Shown: positions 23,356 through 31,383 of the stretch, one piece after another
Layout of the letters: each line of letters begins with the position of its first letter
Numbering within the stretch: the first letter of the stretch is position 1
Origin: Sulfurovum riftiae
GTDB taxonomy: Bacteria; Campylobacterota; Campylobacteria; Campylobacterales; Sulfurovaceae
Reading direction: 5' to 3'
Length of the DNA: 41,698 bases
Assembly: GCF_001595645.1 (NCBI RefSeq)
Contig: NZ_LNKT01000006.1
Location: 1 to 41,698 of the forward strand
Made by a program: the position numbers and the translations under genes
Notes under the pieces: model-generated
Databases searched by the model: none
Told to the model about the DNA's origin: nothing
What the model saw: only the letters and a program-made list of their open reading frames with translations

Positions 23356-24174
23356 ATGACAAAACCTATAGATACGGAAACAAGCAAAAACAGCTGGGAA
23401 ATAGGCGGCAAAACATTTCAGAGCCGGATGCTGATCGGGTCGGCACTCTACCCTTCCCCTGCCATTATGGAAGAATCCATCATCGCTTCGGGATCACAGA
23501 TCGTGACAGTGGCACTTCGCCGCCAGTCTGCGGGAGAACAGGAGGGCAACCGTTTTTGGGAGATCATTAGGTCTTTGAATATTTCGGTGCTTCCCAATAC
23601 TGCGGGGTGTCATTCTGCCAAAGAGGCGATCACTACAGCAGAGATGGCCAGAGAAGTGTTCGGTACCAACTGGATCAAGCTTGAAGTGATCGGCGACCAG
23701 TACAACCTTCAACCCGATCCCTATGAGACGGTCAAAGCGGCCGAAGTACTCATTAAAGAGGGGTTTGTAGTTTTCCCCTATACGACAGATGACCTTGTCG
23801 TGGCAAAAAAACTGGTAGATGCCGGATGCCGTATCGTGATGCCGTGGGGCTCTCCCATCGGTTCAGGGAAAGGGCTGATGAATCCTTACAATCTCCAGGC
23901 GATCAGAGAGTACCTTCCCGATATAAAACTGGTCGTTGATGCAGGCATAGGCAAACCCTCCCATGCGGTCATGGCAATGGAACTTGGCTACGATGCCGTT
24001 CTGCTGAATTCGGCCGTAGCACTGGCGCACGACCCGGTGAAAATGGCAGAGGCATTCAGAGATGCCGTCTTGGCAGGAAGGGCAGGGTATGAAGCCGGAG
24101 CCATGCAGGAGAGAGAGTTTGCCTCCCCATCCACCCCTACGGTGGGTACACCGTTCTGGCACCAAAATCAGTAG
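23356..24174 (+). CDS. thiG: thiazole synthase ThiG
   Basis: 272 aa from the ATG at 23356, which has GAGGAGA upstream; the earlier ATG at 23329 lies within a repeat. A TIM-barrel enzyme that builds thiazole phosphate from deoxyxylulose phosphate, the ThiO-derived imine and ThiS thiocarboxylate. The Schiff-base Lys is in [10 protein letters not shown], and phosphate-binding blocks [12 protein letters not shown] and [11 protein letters not shown] are intact. It lies between two hairpin elements in the synthesis operon. Confidence 0.97.
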   Translation: MTKPIDTETSKNSWEIGGKTFQSRMLIGSALYPSPAIMEESIIASGSQIVTVALRRQSAGEQEGNRFWEIIRSLNISVLPNTAGCHSAKEAITTAEMAREVFGTNWIKLEVIGDQYNLQPDPYETVKAAEVLIKEGFVVFPYTTDDLVVAKKLVDAGCRIVMPWGSPIGSGKGLMNPYNLQAIREYLPDIKLVVDAGIGKPSHAVMAMELGYDAVLLNSAVALAHDPVKMAEAFRDAVLAGRAGYEAGAMQEREFASPSTPTVGTPFWHQNQ

Positions 24175-24190
24175 TTGCAATATGTTATCT

Positions 24191-24292
24191 GTAGGGTGGG
24201 CACTGCCAACCACAAAAAGAAATTCTCATAAAGACAAATATAATGCCGAAAGGCAAAAGAAACCCAAAAATGGTGGGCAATTGCCCACCCTG
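24191..24292. repeat. dispersed hairpin element 6
   Basis: GTAGGGTGGGC-ACT-GCCAACC at the left, core with AAAGACAAATATAATGCC and mini-hairpin GCCGAAAGGC, and GGTGGGC-AATT-GCCCACCC at the right; about 102 bp, in the thiG-thiE gap. Confidence 0.9.
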
Positions 24293-24311
24293 CAACATGC
24301 AAAGGATAGAG

Positions 24312-24944
24312 ATGAAATTCCCAAAATGTGATGAACGCCCTCTTGGTATCTACCCTGTCGTAGACAGAACCGAAAAACTGATACCGCTCTATGAATGCGG
24401 TATCACCACGGCACAATTGCGCGTCAAAGATATGGAAGGCAAAGCACTTGAACAGGAGATCATCGAAGCGATCAGGATTTCTGAAATTTTCGATGCCAGA
24501 CTTTTTGTCAATGATTTTTGGCAGCTTGCAATCAAACACAGTGCCTATGGTATCCATTTGGGGCAGGAGGATATTCAGGAAGCGAATGTTCAGGCTATTC
24601 TTGAAGCAGGTATCCATTTGGGCATCAGTACCCATACCCCAAGAGAGATCGACATCGCGTTGGGATTCTCACCAAGCTATCTTGCCATCGGGCCGGTCTT
24701 TGAACCGATCTCCAAAGAGCTGACCTATGATCCTGTAGGCATAGCGCTGTTGAAGAAGTGGGCAGAGAGTGTGAGCTATCCTGTTGTTGCCATCGGAGGG
24801 ATCACTATTGAAAATATTGGGGAGGTGGCCAAGGCCAAAGCAGCCAGCGGGATCGCAATGATCTCCGGTGTACTGGAGGGCAACACAGTCTCCAAAGCCA
24901 GGACTAAAGCACTGATAGAGGTATTTGAGAAGTATGGAAAATGA
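24312..24944 (+). CDS. thiE: thiamin phosphate synthase ThiE
   Basis: 210 aa from the ATG at 24312, which has AAAGGA 5 nt upstream; the longer ORF from 24243 is translated hairpin element and is rejected. The fold is a TIM barrel with LFVNDFW, GIHLGQED, STHT, AIGPVFEP and VVAIGGI in family order. It joins pyrimidine diphosphate to thiazole phosphate, giving thiamin phosphate. Its stop overlaps the thiD start by 11 nt. Confidence 0.96.
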   Translation: MKFPKCDERPLGIYPVVDRTEKLIPLYECGITTAQLRVKDMEGKALEQEIIEAIRISEIFDARLFVNDFWQLAIKHSAYGIHLGQEDIQEANVQAILEAGIHLGISTHTPREIDIALGFSPSYLAIGPVFEPISKELTYDPVGIALLKKWAESVSYPVVAIGGITIENIGEVAKAKAASGIAMISGVLEGNTVSKARTKALIEVFEKYGK

Positions 24945-25743
24945 GTATACTCCAACGGTATTGACCATTGCCGGGTTCGATCCTTACGGGGGTGCCGGTA
25001 TACAGATAGATACCAAGACAATACATGCGCTCGGGGGTTATGCGCTGAGTGCGATCACAGCGATGACGGCACAGAATTCTCAGGGGGTAGCAGCTGCGGA
25101 AGCGGTTTCTCCCAAGATGCTCCGTTCACAGCTGACGACCCTGCTGGACGATGTGAAGGTCGATGCGGTCAAAATAGGCATGCTTGCCAATGCCGACCTT
25201 GTAGAGGTGGTGGTAGAGATGATCAAGCAGTATCATCTTCCCAATATCGTACTTGACCCGGTACAGGTCAGCTCCAGCGGCAGGGAGCTTCTGGAACCGG
25301 ATGCGGTAGAGGTGATGGTCTCGCGTCTCTTTCCTCTGTGCCGTTTGGTCACTCCGAACCTGATGGAGACGAATACGTTGCTTGGTACTGACTATAAAGG
25401 CGTGTTGAAAGAGAATCTTCTGATGGCACAGGGGCTTTTCAAACTGGGTGCGGACAGTGTGCTGCTCAAGGGTGGGCACAGTATGGAGAGGGAAGCCGTC
25501 GACTGTCTTGTCGAGCCTTCAGGCATGGCCTGTTTTTCCACGCCGAGGGTAGAGACTGCACATACACACGGAACAGGCTGTCTACTTTCATCAGCCATCG
25601 CTGTGCATCTTGCAAACAGACTTTCTCTAAAAGAGAGTGTCCAGGGTGCCAAGGATTTCCTCTATGACAAACTGCGTTTCTCCCATACATTGAAATTGAA
25701 GTACAGAAAAGAAAATGTCCCCAGAAGTGAAGCCATATTCTAA
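24934..25743 (+). CDS. thiD: hydroxymethylpyrimidine (phosphate) kinase ThiD
   Basis: 269 aa. The ATG at 24934 (MENEYTPTVL) is preferred over one three codons upstream. A ribokinase-like fold with the family start LTIAGFDPYGGAGIQ, LDPVQVSSSG, TPNLMET and the anion-hole/base motif THGTGCLLSSA. It phosphorylates hydroxymethylpyrimidine twice, feeding ThiE. It overlaps thiE, so the two are coupled, and is the last gene of the synthesis operon. The second riboswitch begins about 65 nt after its stop. Confidence 0.97.
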   Translation: MENEYTPTVLTIAGFDPYGGAGIQIDTKTIHALGGYALSAITAMTAQNSQGVAAAEAVSPKMLRSQLTTLLDDVKVDAVKIGMLANADLVEVVVEMIKQYHLPNIVLDPVQVSSSGRELLEPDAVEVMVSRLFPLCRLVTPNLMETNTLLGTDYKGVLKENLLMAQGLFKLGADSVLLKGGHSMEREAVDCLVEPSGMACFSTPRVETAHTHGTGCLLSSAIAVHLANRLSLKESVQGAKDFLYDKLRFSHTLKLKYRKENVPRSEAIF

Positions 25744-25791
25744 ATAAGAGTAAATTACTCCCATTTAAGGATAATGATAGATTATTTTTTG

Positions 25792-25897
25792 TATAAATAC
25801 CTATTAGTCTCTCGGGGTGCTGGATACGATCCAGCTGAGATAGCAGAAACGCTTGACCCGCTGAACTTGAACCGGACAATACCGGCGTAAGGAAGAG
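25792..25897 (+). promoter_or_regulatory. TPP riboswitch (THI box) of the thiamin uptake operon
   Basis: CTCTCGGGGTGCTG, AGCTGAGA, ACCCGCTGAACTTGAACCGG and CCGGCGTAAGGAAGAG again mark a TPP aptamer. Its last 40 nt are identical to those of the first riboswitch, while the P3 arm differs in sequence and length. A -10-like TATAAA lies at 25792-25797. The receptor gene starts 75 nt downstream. Its location implies that the receptor, permease and kinase handle thiamin or a precursor. Confidence 0.96.
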
Positions 25898-25971
25898 ATC
25901 TGTATACGGCATATGAAAATTTATACCTCCTCTATACATTTCTTCTTCCCAAAAATATTTTAGGGGAAAAT

Positions 25972-28032
25972 ATGAAATCCACATTTTTAACACTTTCTTT
26001 AGTGACCGCTTCGGCACTTTTAACGACAACGCTTTACGCAGATGAGGTCGAGCTCGATCCTATCGTCGTAGGTGCAGACTTCAGGGACAAGAACCTTTCT
26101 CAGGTAACGAACAGTGTAACGGTTCTGGGGGAAGAAGAGATCTATGACAAAGCAACGAAATCGTTCGTAGAAACAATTACTGCGGCACCTAACGTAAACT
26201 TCACTGCCGGTGCATCCAAGGCAAAATATATTCAGATCAGAGGTATCGGTGAGAGAAGTCAGTTCGAAACACCGATCAACCCTTCTGTCGGCATCATTCA
26301 GGATGGCATAGATTTCTCCCAGAATCCGTTGGGCATTACGCTGTTCGATGTCAAGCAGATAGAAGTGCTTCGCGGTCCCCAGGGGACAACTTTCGGTGCC
26401 AATGGCATGGCCGGGGTGATCGTCGTAGAGAGCAATGAACCTACCAAGGAGCCTACCGGACACTTTGAAGCCACGGTTGGAAACTACAATACGGTAGCCT
26501 ACGGTGCAGCTGCCGGAGGTACGATCATTGACGATACACTTCTGGGACGTATCTCTGTTTACAAGAACAGTAGTGACGGTTATATGGAGAACAGCTATCT
26601 GGGCCGTGATGATACGAACAATATTGACGAGCAGACGATCAAAGCGGCTCTGAAATGGTTGGTTTCAGAGAATCTAACAGTCGATTTGAACTATATCCAT
26701 GCAGATATAGACAACGGATATGATGCCTTTACACTGGATAACTCATGGGTATCACATGCGGACAAGCCTGGTAAAGATACACAGTTGACAGATGCATTTT
26801 CTTTGAAGTCTACCTACCAGATCAATGATGCCATGCACCTGATCACCGCCTTGAGCCACAGCAATACCGATTCGGAATACAGCTATGATGAGGATTGGTC
26901 CTATGTCGGTGAATTCGATGATTCTCTATGGCCGTATGACTGGTTCGATGAGTACCTCAGAACCAGAAAGCAGACCGATTTTGATATGCGTATGGTATCG
27001 GATGAAAGCGGAAAGATCTTTAATGGCAGTACTGCATGGACTGTGGGTGTCTACTACAAAGACTACAGTGAAGACCTGACAAGGAATCATTTCAAAGATT
27101 ACTACTGGGAAACATTTACACATACCTATGATACCACGAACAAGGCGATCTACGGTCAGATAGACAGTGACCTGACAGAAAAGCTCATCTTTACTCTGGG
27201 GCTGAGGGCCGAGAACTGGGAAGTGGATTACAGTGATTCCAATGCGTTCACGGAAAATACTGATGAAAATCTGTACGGCGGAAAGATCGGTTTGACCTAT
27301 AAAGCAGAAGATACAGCACTTTACTATGCGACACTCTCCAGAGGCTATAAACCGGGGGGTGTCAATGCGGACGATACACTTCCTGCGAAAGACAGAACGT
27401 TTGAAACGGAGACTCTCTGGAATCTCGATGTGGGTGTGAATTCGAAATATTTCAACAATGCACTGGTCAACCGTCTCAACTTCTTTTACGGAAAAAGAAA
27501 TGATCAGCAGCTCAAAGCTTATATAGAAAATGACAGAAGTTTCACAGACTATTTCGATAACGCGGCAAAGGGTACCTATTACGGTCTTGAATCCGAATTG
27601 GACTATTATCCGAATGAGAGCCTGCATCTCTACACCAAACTGGGATTGCTCCATGCCGAATTTGACGAGTACACACCTGAGATGACAGGACGTGCACCGG
27701 CACAATCGCCAAAATATCAGTATAATGTTGGATTCGACTACAGCTTTTTGGAGAACTGGAGATTCAAAGCGAATGTGGAAGGTATGGGGAGTTACTACTT
27801 CTCCAATACACATGATCAGGAGTCAGACCCGTATGCATTGCTGAACAGCAGTTTTGAGTATGTTTATGGGGATTTCGGAGCCACACTCTGGGGAAGAAAC
27901 CTGACAGATACGGAGTATGATGTGCGCGGGTTCTATTTCGGTAATGACCCTTCCAAGTTTTATGAGCCTGAGCTCTATACACAAAAAGGGACACCAAGGA
28001 CTTTTGGTCTGACGTTGACTTACGATTTTTAA
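25972..28032 (+). CDS. TonB-dependent outer-membrane receptor, probably for thiamin
   Basis: 686 aa. A Sec signal ends near residue 23 (LYA), and the mature N-terminus carries a TonB-box-like ELDPIVVGA. The plug domain (about 35-155, with IRGIG and VLRGPQGTTFGANGMAG) is followed by a 22-strand-type barrel ending in aromatic Phe (LTLTYDF), the usual outer-membrane targeting end. Energy comes from TonB-ExbBD, not seen here. The TPP riboswitch just upstream points to thiamin or a related pyrimidine or thiazole as ligand; the sequence alone does not prove the ligand. An AGGGG site lies before the ATG. The permease follows 13 nt downstream. Confidence 0.9.
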   Translation: MKSTFLTLSLVTASALLTTTLYADEVELDPIVVGADFRDKNLSQVTNSVTVLGEEEIYDKATKSFVETITAAPNVNFTAGASKAKYIQIRGIGERSQFETPINPSVGIIQDGIDFSQNPLGITLFDVKQIEVLRGPQGTTFGANGMAGVIVVESNEPTKEPTGHFEATVGNYNTVAYGAAAGGTIIDDTLLGRISVYKNSSDGYMENSYLGRDDTNNIDEQTIKAALKWLVSENLTVDLNYIHADIDNGYDAFTLDNSWVSHADKPGKDTQLTDAFSLKSTYQINDAMHLITALSHSNTDSEYSYDEDWSYVGEFDDSLWPYDWFDEYLRTRKQTDFDMRMVSDESGKIFNGSTAWTVGVYYKDYSEDLTRNHFKDYYWETFTHTYDTTNKAIYGQIDSDLTEKLIFTLGLRAENWEVDYSDSNAFTENTDENLYGGKIGLTYKAEDTALYYATLSRGYKPGGVNADDTLPAKDRTFETETLWNLDVGVNSKYFNNALVNRLNFFYGKRNDQQLKAYIENDRSFTDYFDNAAKGTYYGLESELDYYPNESLHLYTKLGLLHAEFDEYTPEMTGRAPAQSPKYQYNVGFDYSFLENWRFKANVEGMGSYYFSNTHDQESDPYALLNSSFEYVYGDFGATLWGRNLTDTEYDVRGFYFGNDPSKFYEPELYTQKGTPRTFGLTLTYDF

Positions 28033-28045
28033 AGGAGCATAGAGT

Positions 28046-28654
28046 ATGGAGATGAACTGGCAGGGTGTGATCGATGCATTTTCCCAAATGTCCGGATGGG
28101 AAATATTGGCGGTCATACTGGGAATCAGTTATGTCATCCTTGCTGTAAAAGAGTCACAATGGGCCTGGCCTTTCGCTTTTTTCTCTACACTGATCTATAC
28201 GATCATTTTCTGGGACGGGGCGCTGGTCTCCTCGTCGGTCCTAAATTTCTACTATATGGCTATGGCCATTTACGGTTTTATACTCTGGAAAGAGGATGAA
28301 CACGGAGAAACGCTTCACATCAGCCAATGGCATTTGAAACAGCATCTTCTTTTTATAGGTGCAGGGCTTGCAGGCAGTATTGTTTTGGGATATTTGTCCG
28401 AAACATATCTTGGGGCACGGTTTGCCTATCATGATGCGTTCGTAATGGTTTTCTCCGGTATTGCAACCTGGATGATGGCAAAGAAAGTATTGGAGAACTG
28501 GCTCTACTGGATGGTCATCGATTCCACTGCGATCGTACTCTATTTCAAATCAGGCTATCTGGCGACCATTGTACTCTTCACACTCTATGTGATACTGGCA
28601 TTCTACGGTTATGCAAGCTGGCGCAAGGCATATGATGAAGCTCGATCTCTCTAA
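28046..28654 (+). CDS. pnuT: PnuC/PnuT-family inner-membrane vitamin transporter
   Basis: 202 aa with about seven hydrophobic segments. Features of the PnuC family are visible: the aromatic-rich N-terminal WAWPFAFFSTLIYT and the conserved C-terminal block with NWLYWMVIDSTAIVLYFKSG. PnuT members move thiamin by facilitated diffusion, kept inward by a kinase. The TPP riboswitch, the receptor upstream and the kinase downstream make thiamin the best guess; a nicotinamide riboside carrier (PnuC proper) is unlikely here. AAAGGAG lies 8 nt upstream of the ATG. Its end overlaps the kinase start. Confidence 0.9.
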   Translation: MEMNWQGVIDAFSQMSGWEILAVILGISYVILAVKESQWAWPFAFFSTLIYTIIFWDGALVSSSVLNFYYMAMAIYGFILWKEDEHGETLHISQWHLKQHLLFIGAGLAGSIVLGYLSETYLGARFAYHDAFVMVFSGIATWMMAKKVLENWLYWMVIDSTAIVLYFKSGYLATIVLFTLYVILAFYGYASWRKAYDEARSL

Positions 28655-29339
28655 GTATCCTCTTTTCCAAAATGCTACGCTAACGCAGCCTGAACTGCTT
28701 TCCAGGCAGGGATTTTCAAATGAAAACTACACCTTTACCGCTGAAAACAAAAAGTACCTTCTGCGCAGATTCAAACTTCCAGACCGTGATCGGGAGCTTG
28801 AGTACCGGGTACAGAGCCTGGCATATGAGAATGGGTTGGCAGCCAAACCCTATATTCTTGACCTTCCCAACGCATTGATGATCTGTGAATTCCTTGAAGG
28901 GGAGCATCGGGACACTCTGGAAACGGAAGATATCCATGCGATCGTCAAGGTACTCAAAAAAACCCATGCTCTGCAGATAGATAGTGAACCGATGCAGCTT
29001 GAAACGCTCTTTACAACGATAGACAGCAGGATCGAAGAGCTGTTCCGGGCCATAGCTGCGTTCCCCCAAGAGCATGTATTGTGCCACAATGATCCCAATC
29101 CCAAAAATATGATCTTCACAGCGTCCGGACTGAAACTGATAGATTGGGAGTTCGCAGGGATCAATGACAGGTATTTTGATCTGGCAGCAGTCTGTGTAGA
29201 GTTTGATCTGTCGCAGCGTGATACAGAACTGTTTTTAGATACATACTTTGAAAAAGAGGAGTGGCATCAGGAAAAACTGGATGCCTATAAGACAGTTTAT
29301 AAGGAACTTTGCAAACAGTGGTTTAAAGAAAACACGTAG
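28632..29339 (+). CDS. ThiK-like thiamin kinase (APH/choline kinase fold)
   Basis: About 235 aa. The start is one of two adjacent ATGs (28632 or 28635) after CAAGG, overlapping the permease end by about 20 nt. The aminoglycoside-phosphotransferase fold shows a nucleotide-binding Lys region (KKYLLRRFK), the Brenner motif CHNDPNPKNMIF and the metal motif IDWEFAG. It probably traps imported thiamin as thiamin phosphate, as ThiK does; choline kinase is the alternative by sequence alone. The TAG stop is formed by the first bases of a dispersed hairpin element. Confidence 0.85.
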   Translation: MMKLDLSKYPLFQNATLTQPELLSRQGFSNENYTFTAENKKYLLRRFKLPDRDRELEYRVQSLAYENGLAAKPYILDLPNALMICEFLEGEHRDTLETEDIHAIVKVLKKTHALQIDSEPMQLETLFTTIDSRIEELFRAIAAFPQEHVLCHNDPNPKNMIFTASGLKLIDWEFAGINDRYFDLAAVCVEFDLSQRDTELFLDTYFEKEEWHQEKLDAYKTVYKELCKQWFKENT

Positions 29340-29355
29340 GGTCGGTTTACCGACC
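29336..29355. repeat. GTCGG-variant hairpin at the kinase stop
   Basis: GTAGGGTCGGTTTACCGACC, a single hairpin arm of the GGTCGGT variant of the dispersed family. Its TAG is the kinase stop codon. It may be the left end of a larger element reaching 29560. Confidence 0.75.
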
Positions 29356-29491
29356 AAACAAATAAAACAAAGATGCTGATCTGGTTCCCATGCTTTGCGT
29401 GGGAATTCATACGAGAATTTGAAATAATTTTCCAGTTTGGATCGAAGTATACATTACCATGTGCAACATGGTAACGAGGTAAGGAAAATAT

Positions 29492-29560
29492 GTAGGGTCG
29501 GTTCACCGACCAAAGAAAAGATGTAAAGATCAAAATGTGTGGTCGGTGAACCGACCCTAC
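29492..29560. repeat. GTCGG-variant element with 20-bp perfect inverted ends
   Basis: The left end (29492-29511) and right end (29541-29560) are perfect inverted copies of 20 bp, and each can also fold on itself (GGTCGGT-TCA-ACCGACC type). It lies between the converging kinase and glmS genes and probably helps to end transcription from both sides. The rest of 29356-29491 shows no gene. Confidence 0.9.
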
Positions 29561-29570
29561 CAATAGTGTA

Positions 29571-31379
29571 TCACTCTACGGTAACACTCTTAGCAAGATT
29601 CCTCGGCATATCGACATCATTCCCAAGGCGTACAGATATCTCCAGGGCAAGCAGCTGTGTAACGACCATCATCTCGAAGAATTCAAGCATAGGGTGTGAA
29701 GCATACTGTGTCTGTATGAAATCATCTGCCAGTTCGAATGGTTCAGGGCTGATGGCCAGGATGGTCGCATCTCTGGCGGAGAGCTCTTCCACATTGGATT
29801 TGATCTTGTCATAATGCATGGTCTTCGGCATCAGTGCCACAGTGAAGAGATCGCTGTCTGCCAGTGCGATGGGCCCGTGTTTCATCTCTCCTGCCGGGTA
29901 GCCTTCTGCATGAAGATAGGAAATCTCTTTAAGCTTGAGCGCTCCTTCAAGAGCAAGCGGGAAGAAGATATCCCTCCCTATAAAGAAAAAGCCATGACCG
30001 TGCAGATAGCGCTTGGAGAGTCGAGTCAGTTTGGCATGCAGTGTGTCTGTCACGACCAGTGCTTTGGGTATATGGAGGATGGCATCGATCTCATTTTTTA
30101 AGACTTCTGCCGGAATACTCTGCTTCTCCTGCCCCATATAGAGGGCGAGTATCCAGAGTACCATTGTCTGGGTTGCAAAAGCTTTGGTGCTGGCAACACC
30201 TTTTTCTATGCCTGCGCGTGTCAGGATGGCAGCATCACTCTCGCGTACGATGGAAGAGTTGTCCACATTACAGATACTCAGACTCTTCAGACCGGCACGT
30301 TTTGCCATTTTTAACGCTTCGAGAGTATCGGCGGTCTCACCACTCTGGGAGATGGTAATGAAGAGTGTGTCGTCACTCAACAGAGGCTCTTTATATCTGA
30401 ACTCCGAAGCGATCTCCACATCACAGCGTATTTTGGCGATGCGTTCGAATAAGTAGGCTGAGGTCAGGGCAGAGTGGTAGCTGGTTCCGCAGGCACATAT
30501 CTTGATGGCATTGATACCTTCAAAAAATGCATCATCGAGTTCGTCCAGAACGATCCTGTCTGCCAGTACACGTCCCATAATGGTCTCAGACATGACATAA
30601 CTCTGCTCATAGATCTCTTTCTCCATGAAGAACCGGTAGCCGTCTTTCTGTGCAGAAAGCTTGTCTGCTGTCAGTGGCTGTTTGGTAAAAGCTTTGGAGC
30701 CTTCCGTATTGAAGAGGTGTACCTCTCCGTTTTGGACATAGCCGTATTCGCCGTCTTCAAGATAGTAGACCTCTGTCGCCTTCCCGATGATCGGTGTGTC
30801 GGAAGAGGCAAAATAGACTTCTCCTCCGTCAAAGCCGATAAGCATGGGAGAGCCGTTCTTGGCAAAGAATATCGTGTCTGGAGCTGCTTCGGTAATGAGC
30901 AGTGTGGCATAGGCACCTTCAAGTTTTTCAATGGTCTTTTCAAAGGCTTCAAAAGGGTTGTGTATCTGGTTGTTGAATTTCTCGAAAAGATGCACGATGG
31001 TCTCTGTGTCTGTCTGGCTGAGGAAAGAGACACCGTCTTTTTGCAGCTCCTCTTTGAGTTCCTGGTAATTCTCGATGATCCCGTTATGTACCACATAGGA
31101 GTAGCTGCCCAAATGCGGGTGTGCATTGAGTTCGGTCGGTTTGCCGTGTGTGGCCCAGCGTGTATGGCCGATGGAGATACCGAAACCTTCACTCTGGTAG
31201 GACTTGGTCTTCTCCCTGAGGTTCTCAAGTTTGCCTATGGCTTTGAAATTGTTAAGCTTCTCTCCTTCAATGACAGCGATTCCCGCCGAGTCGTAGCCTC
31301 TGTACTCAAGCTCCTGCAGTCCATCCAAAAGGATCTCTTTTTTCTCTTTGGGTCCGATGTATCCGACGATTCCACACAT
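29571..31379 (-). CDS. glmS: glutamine-fructose-6-phosphate aminotransferase
   Basis: 602 aa. The N-terminal class II glutaminase begins MCGIVGYIG with catalytic Cys2. Two SIS sugar-isomerase domains follow (CGTSYHSALTSAYLFE, SQSGETADTLEAL, and the second with GRDIFFPLALEGALKLKEIS). The end DMPRNLAKSVTVE is the classic GlmS tail. It makes glucosamine-6-phosphate, the first committed step toward peptidoglycan and LPS amino sugars. It follows glnD by 4 nt, so nitrogen sensing and this glutamine-consuming enzyme share a transcript. No glmS ribozyme is seen upstream. Confidence 0.98.
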   Translation of the reverse strand: MCGIVGYIGPKEKKEILLDGLQELEYRGYDSAGIAVIEGEKLNNFKAIGKLENLREKTKSYQSEGFGISIGHTRWATHGKPTELNAHPHLGSYSYVVHNGIIENYQELKEELQKDGVSFLSQTDTETIVHLFEKFNNQIHNPFEAFEKTIEKLEGAYATLLITEAAPDTIFFAKNGSPMLIGFDGGEVYFASSDTPIIGKATEVYYLEDGEYGYVQNGEVHLFNTEGSKAFTKQPLTADKLSAQKDGYRFFMEKEIYEQSYVMSETIMGRVLADRIVLDELDDAFFEGINAIKICACGTSYHSALTSAYLFERIAKIRCDVEIASEFRYKEPLLSDDTLFITISQSGETADTLEALKMAKRAGLKSLSICNVDNSSIVRESDAAILTRAGIEKGVASTKAFATQTMVLWILALYMGQEKQSIPAEVLKNEIDAILHIPKALVVTDTLHAKLTRLSKRYLHGHGFFFIGRDIFFPLALEGALKLKEISYLHAEGYPAGEMKHGPIALADSDLFTVALMPKTMHYDKIKSNVEELSARDATILAISPEPFELADDFIQTQYASHPMLEFFEMMVVTQLLALEISVRLGNDVDMPRNLAKSVTVE

Positions 31380-31383
31380 ATAA

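Noticed and set aside
24243-24311. Longer ThiE start
   Set aside because: The added residues come from hairpin element 6; the ATG at 24312 has AAAGGA at good spacing and fits the family length.
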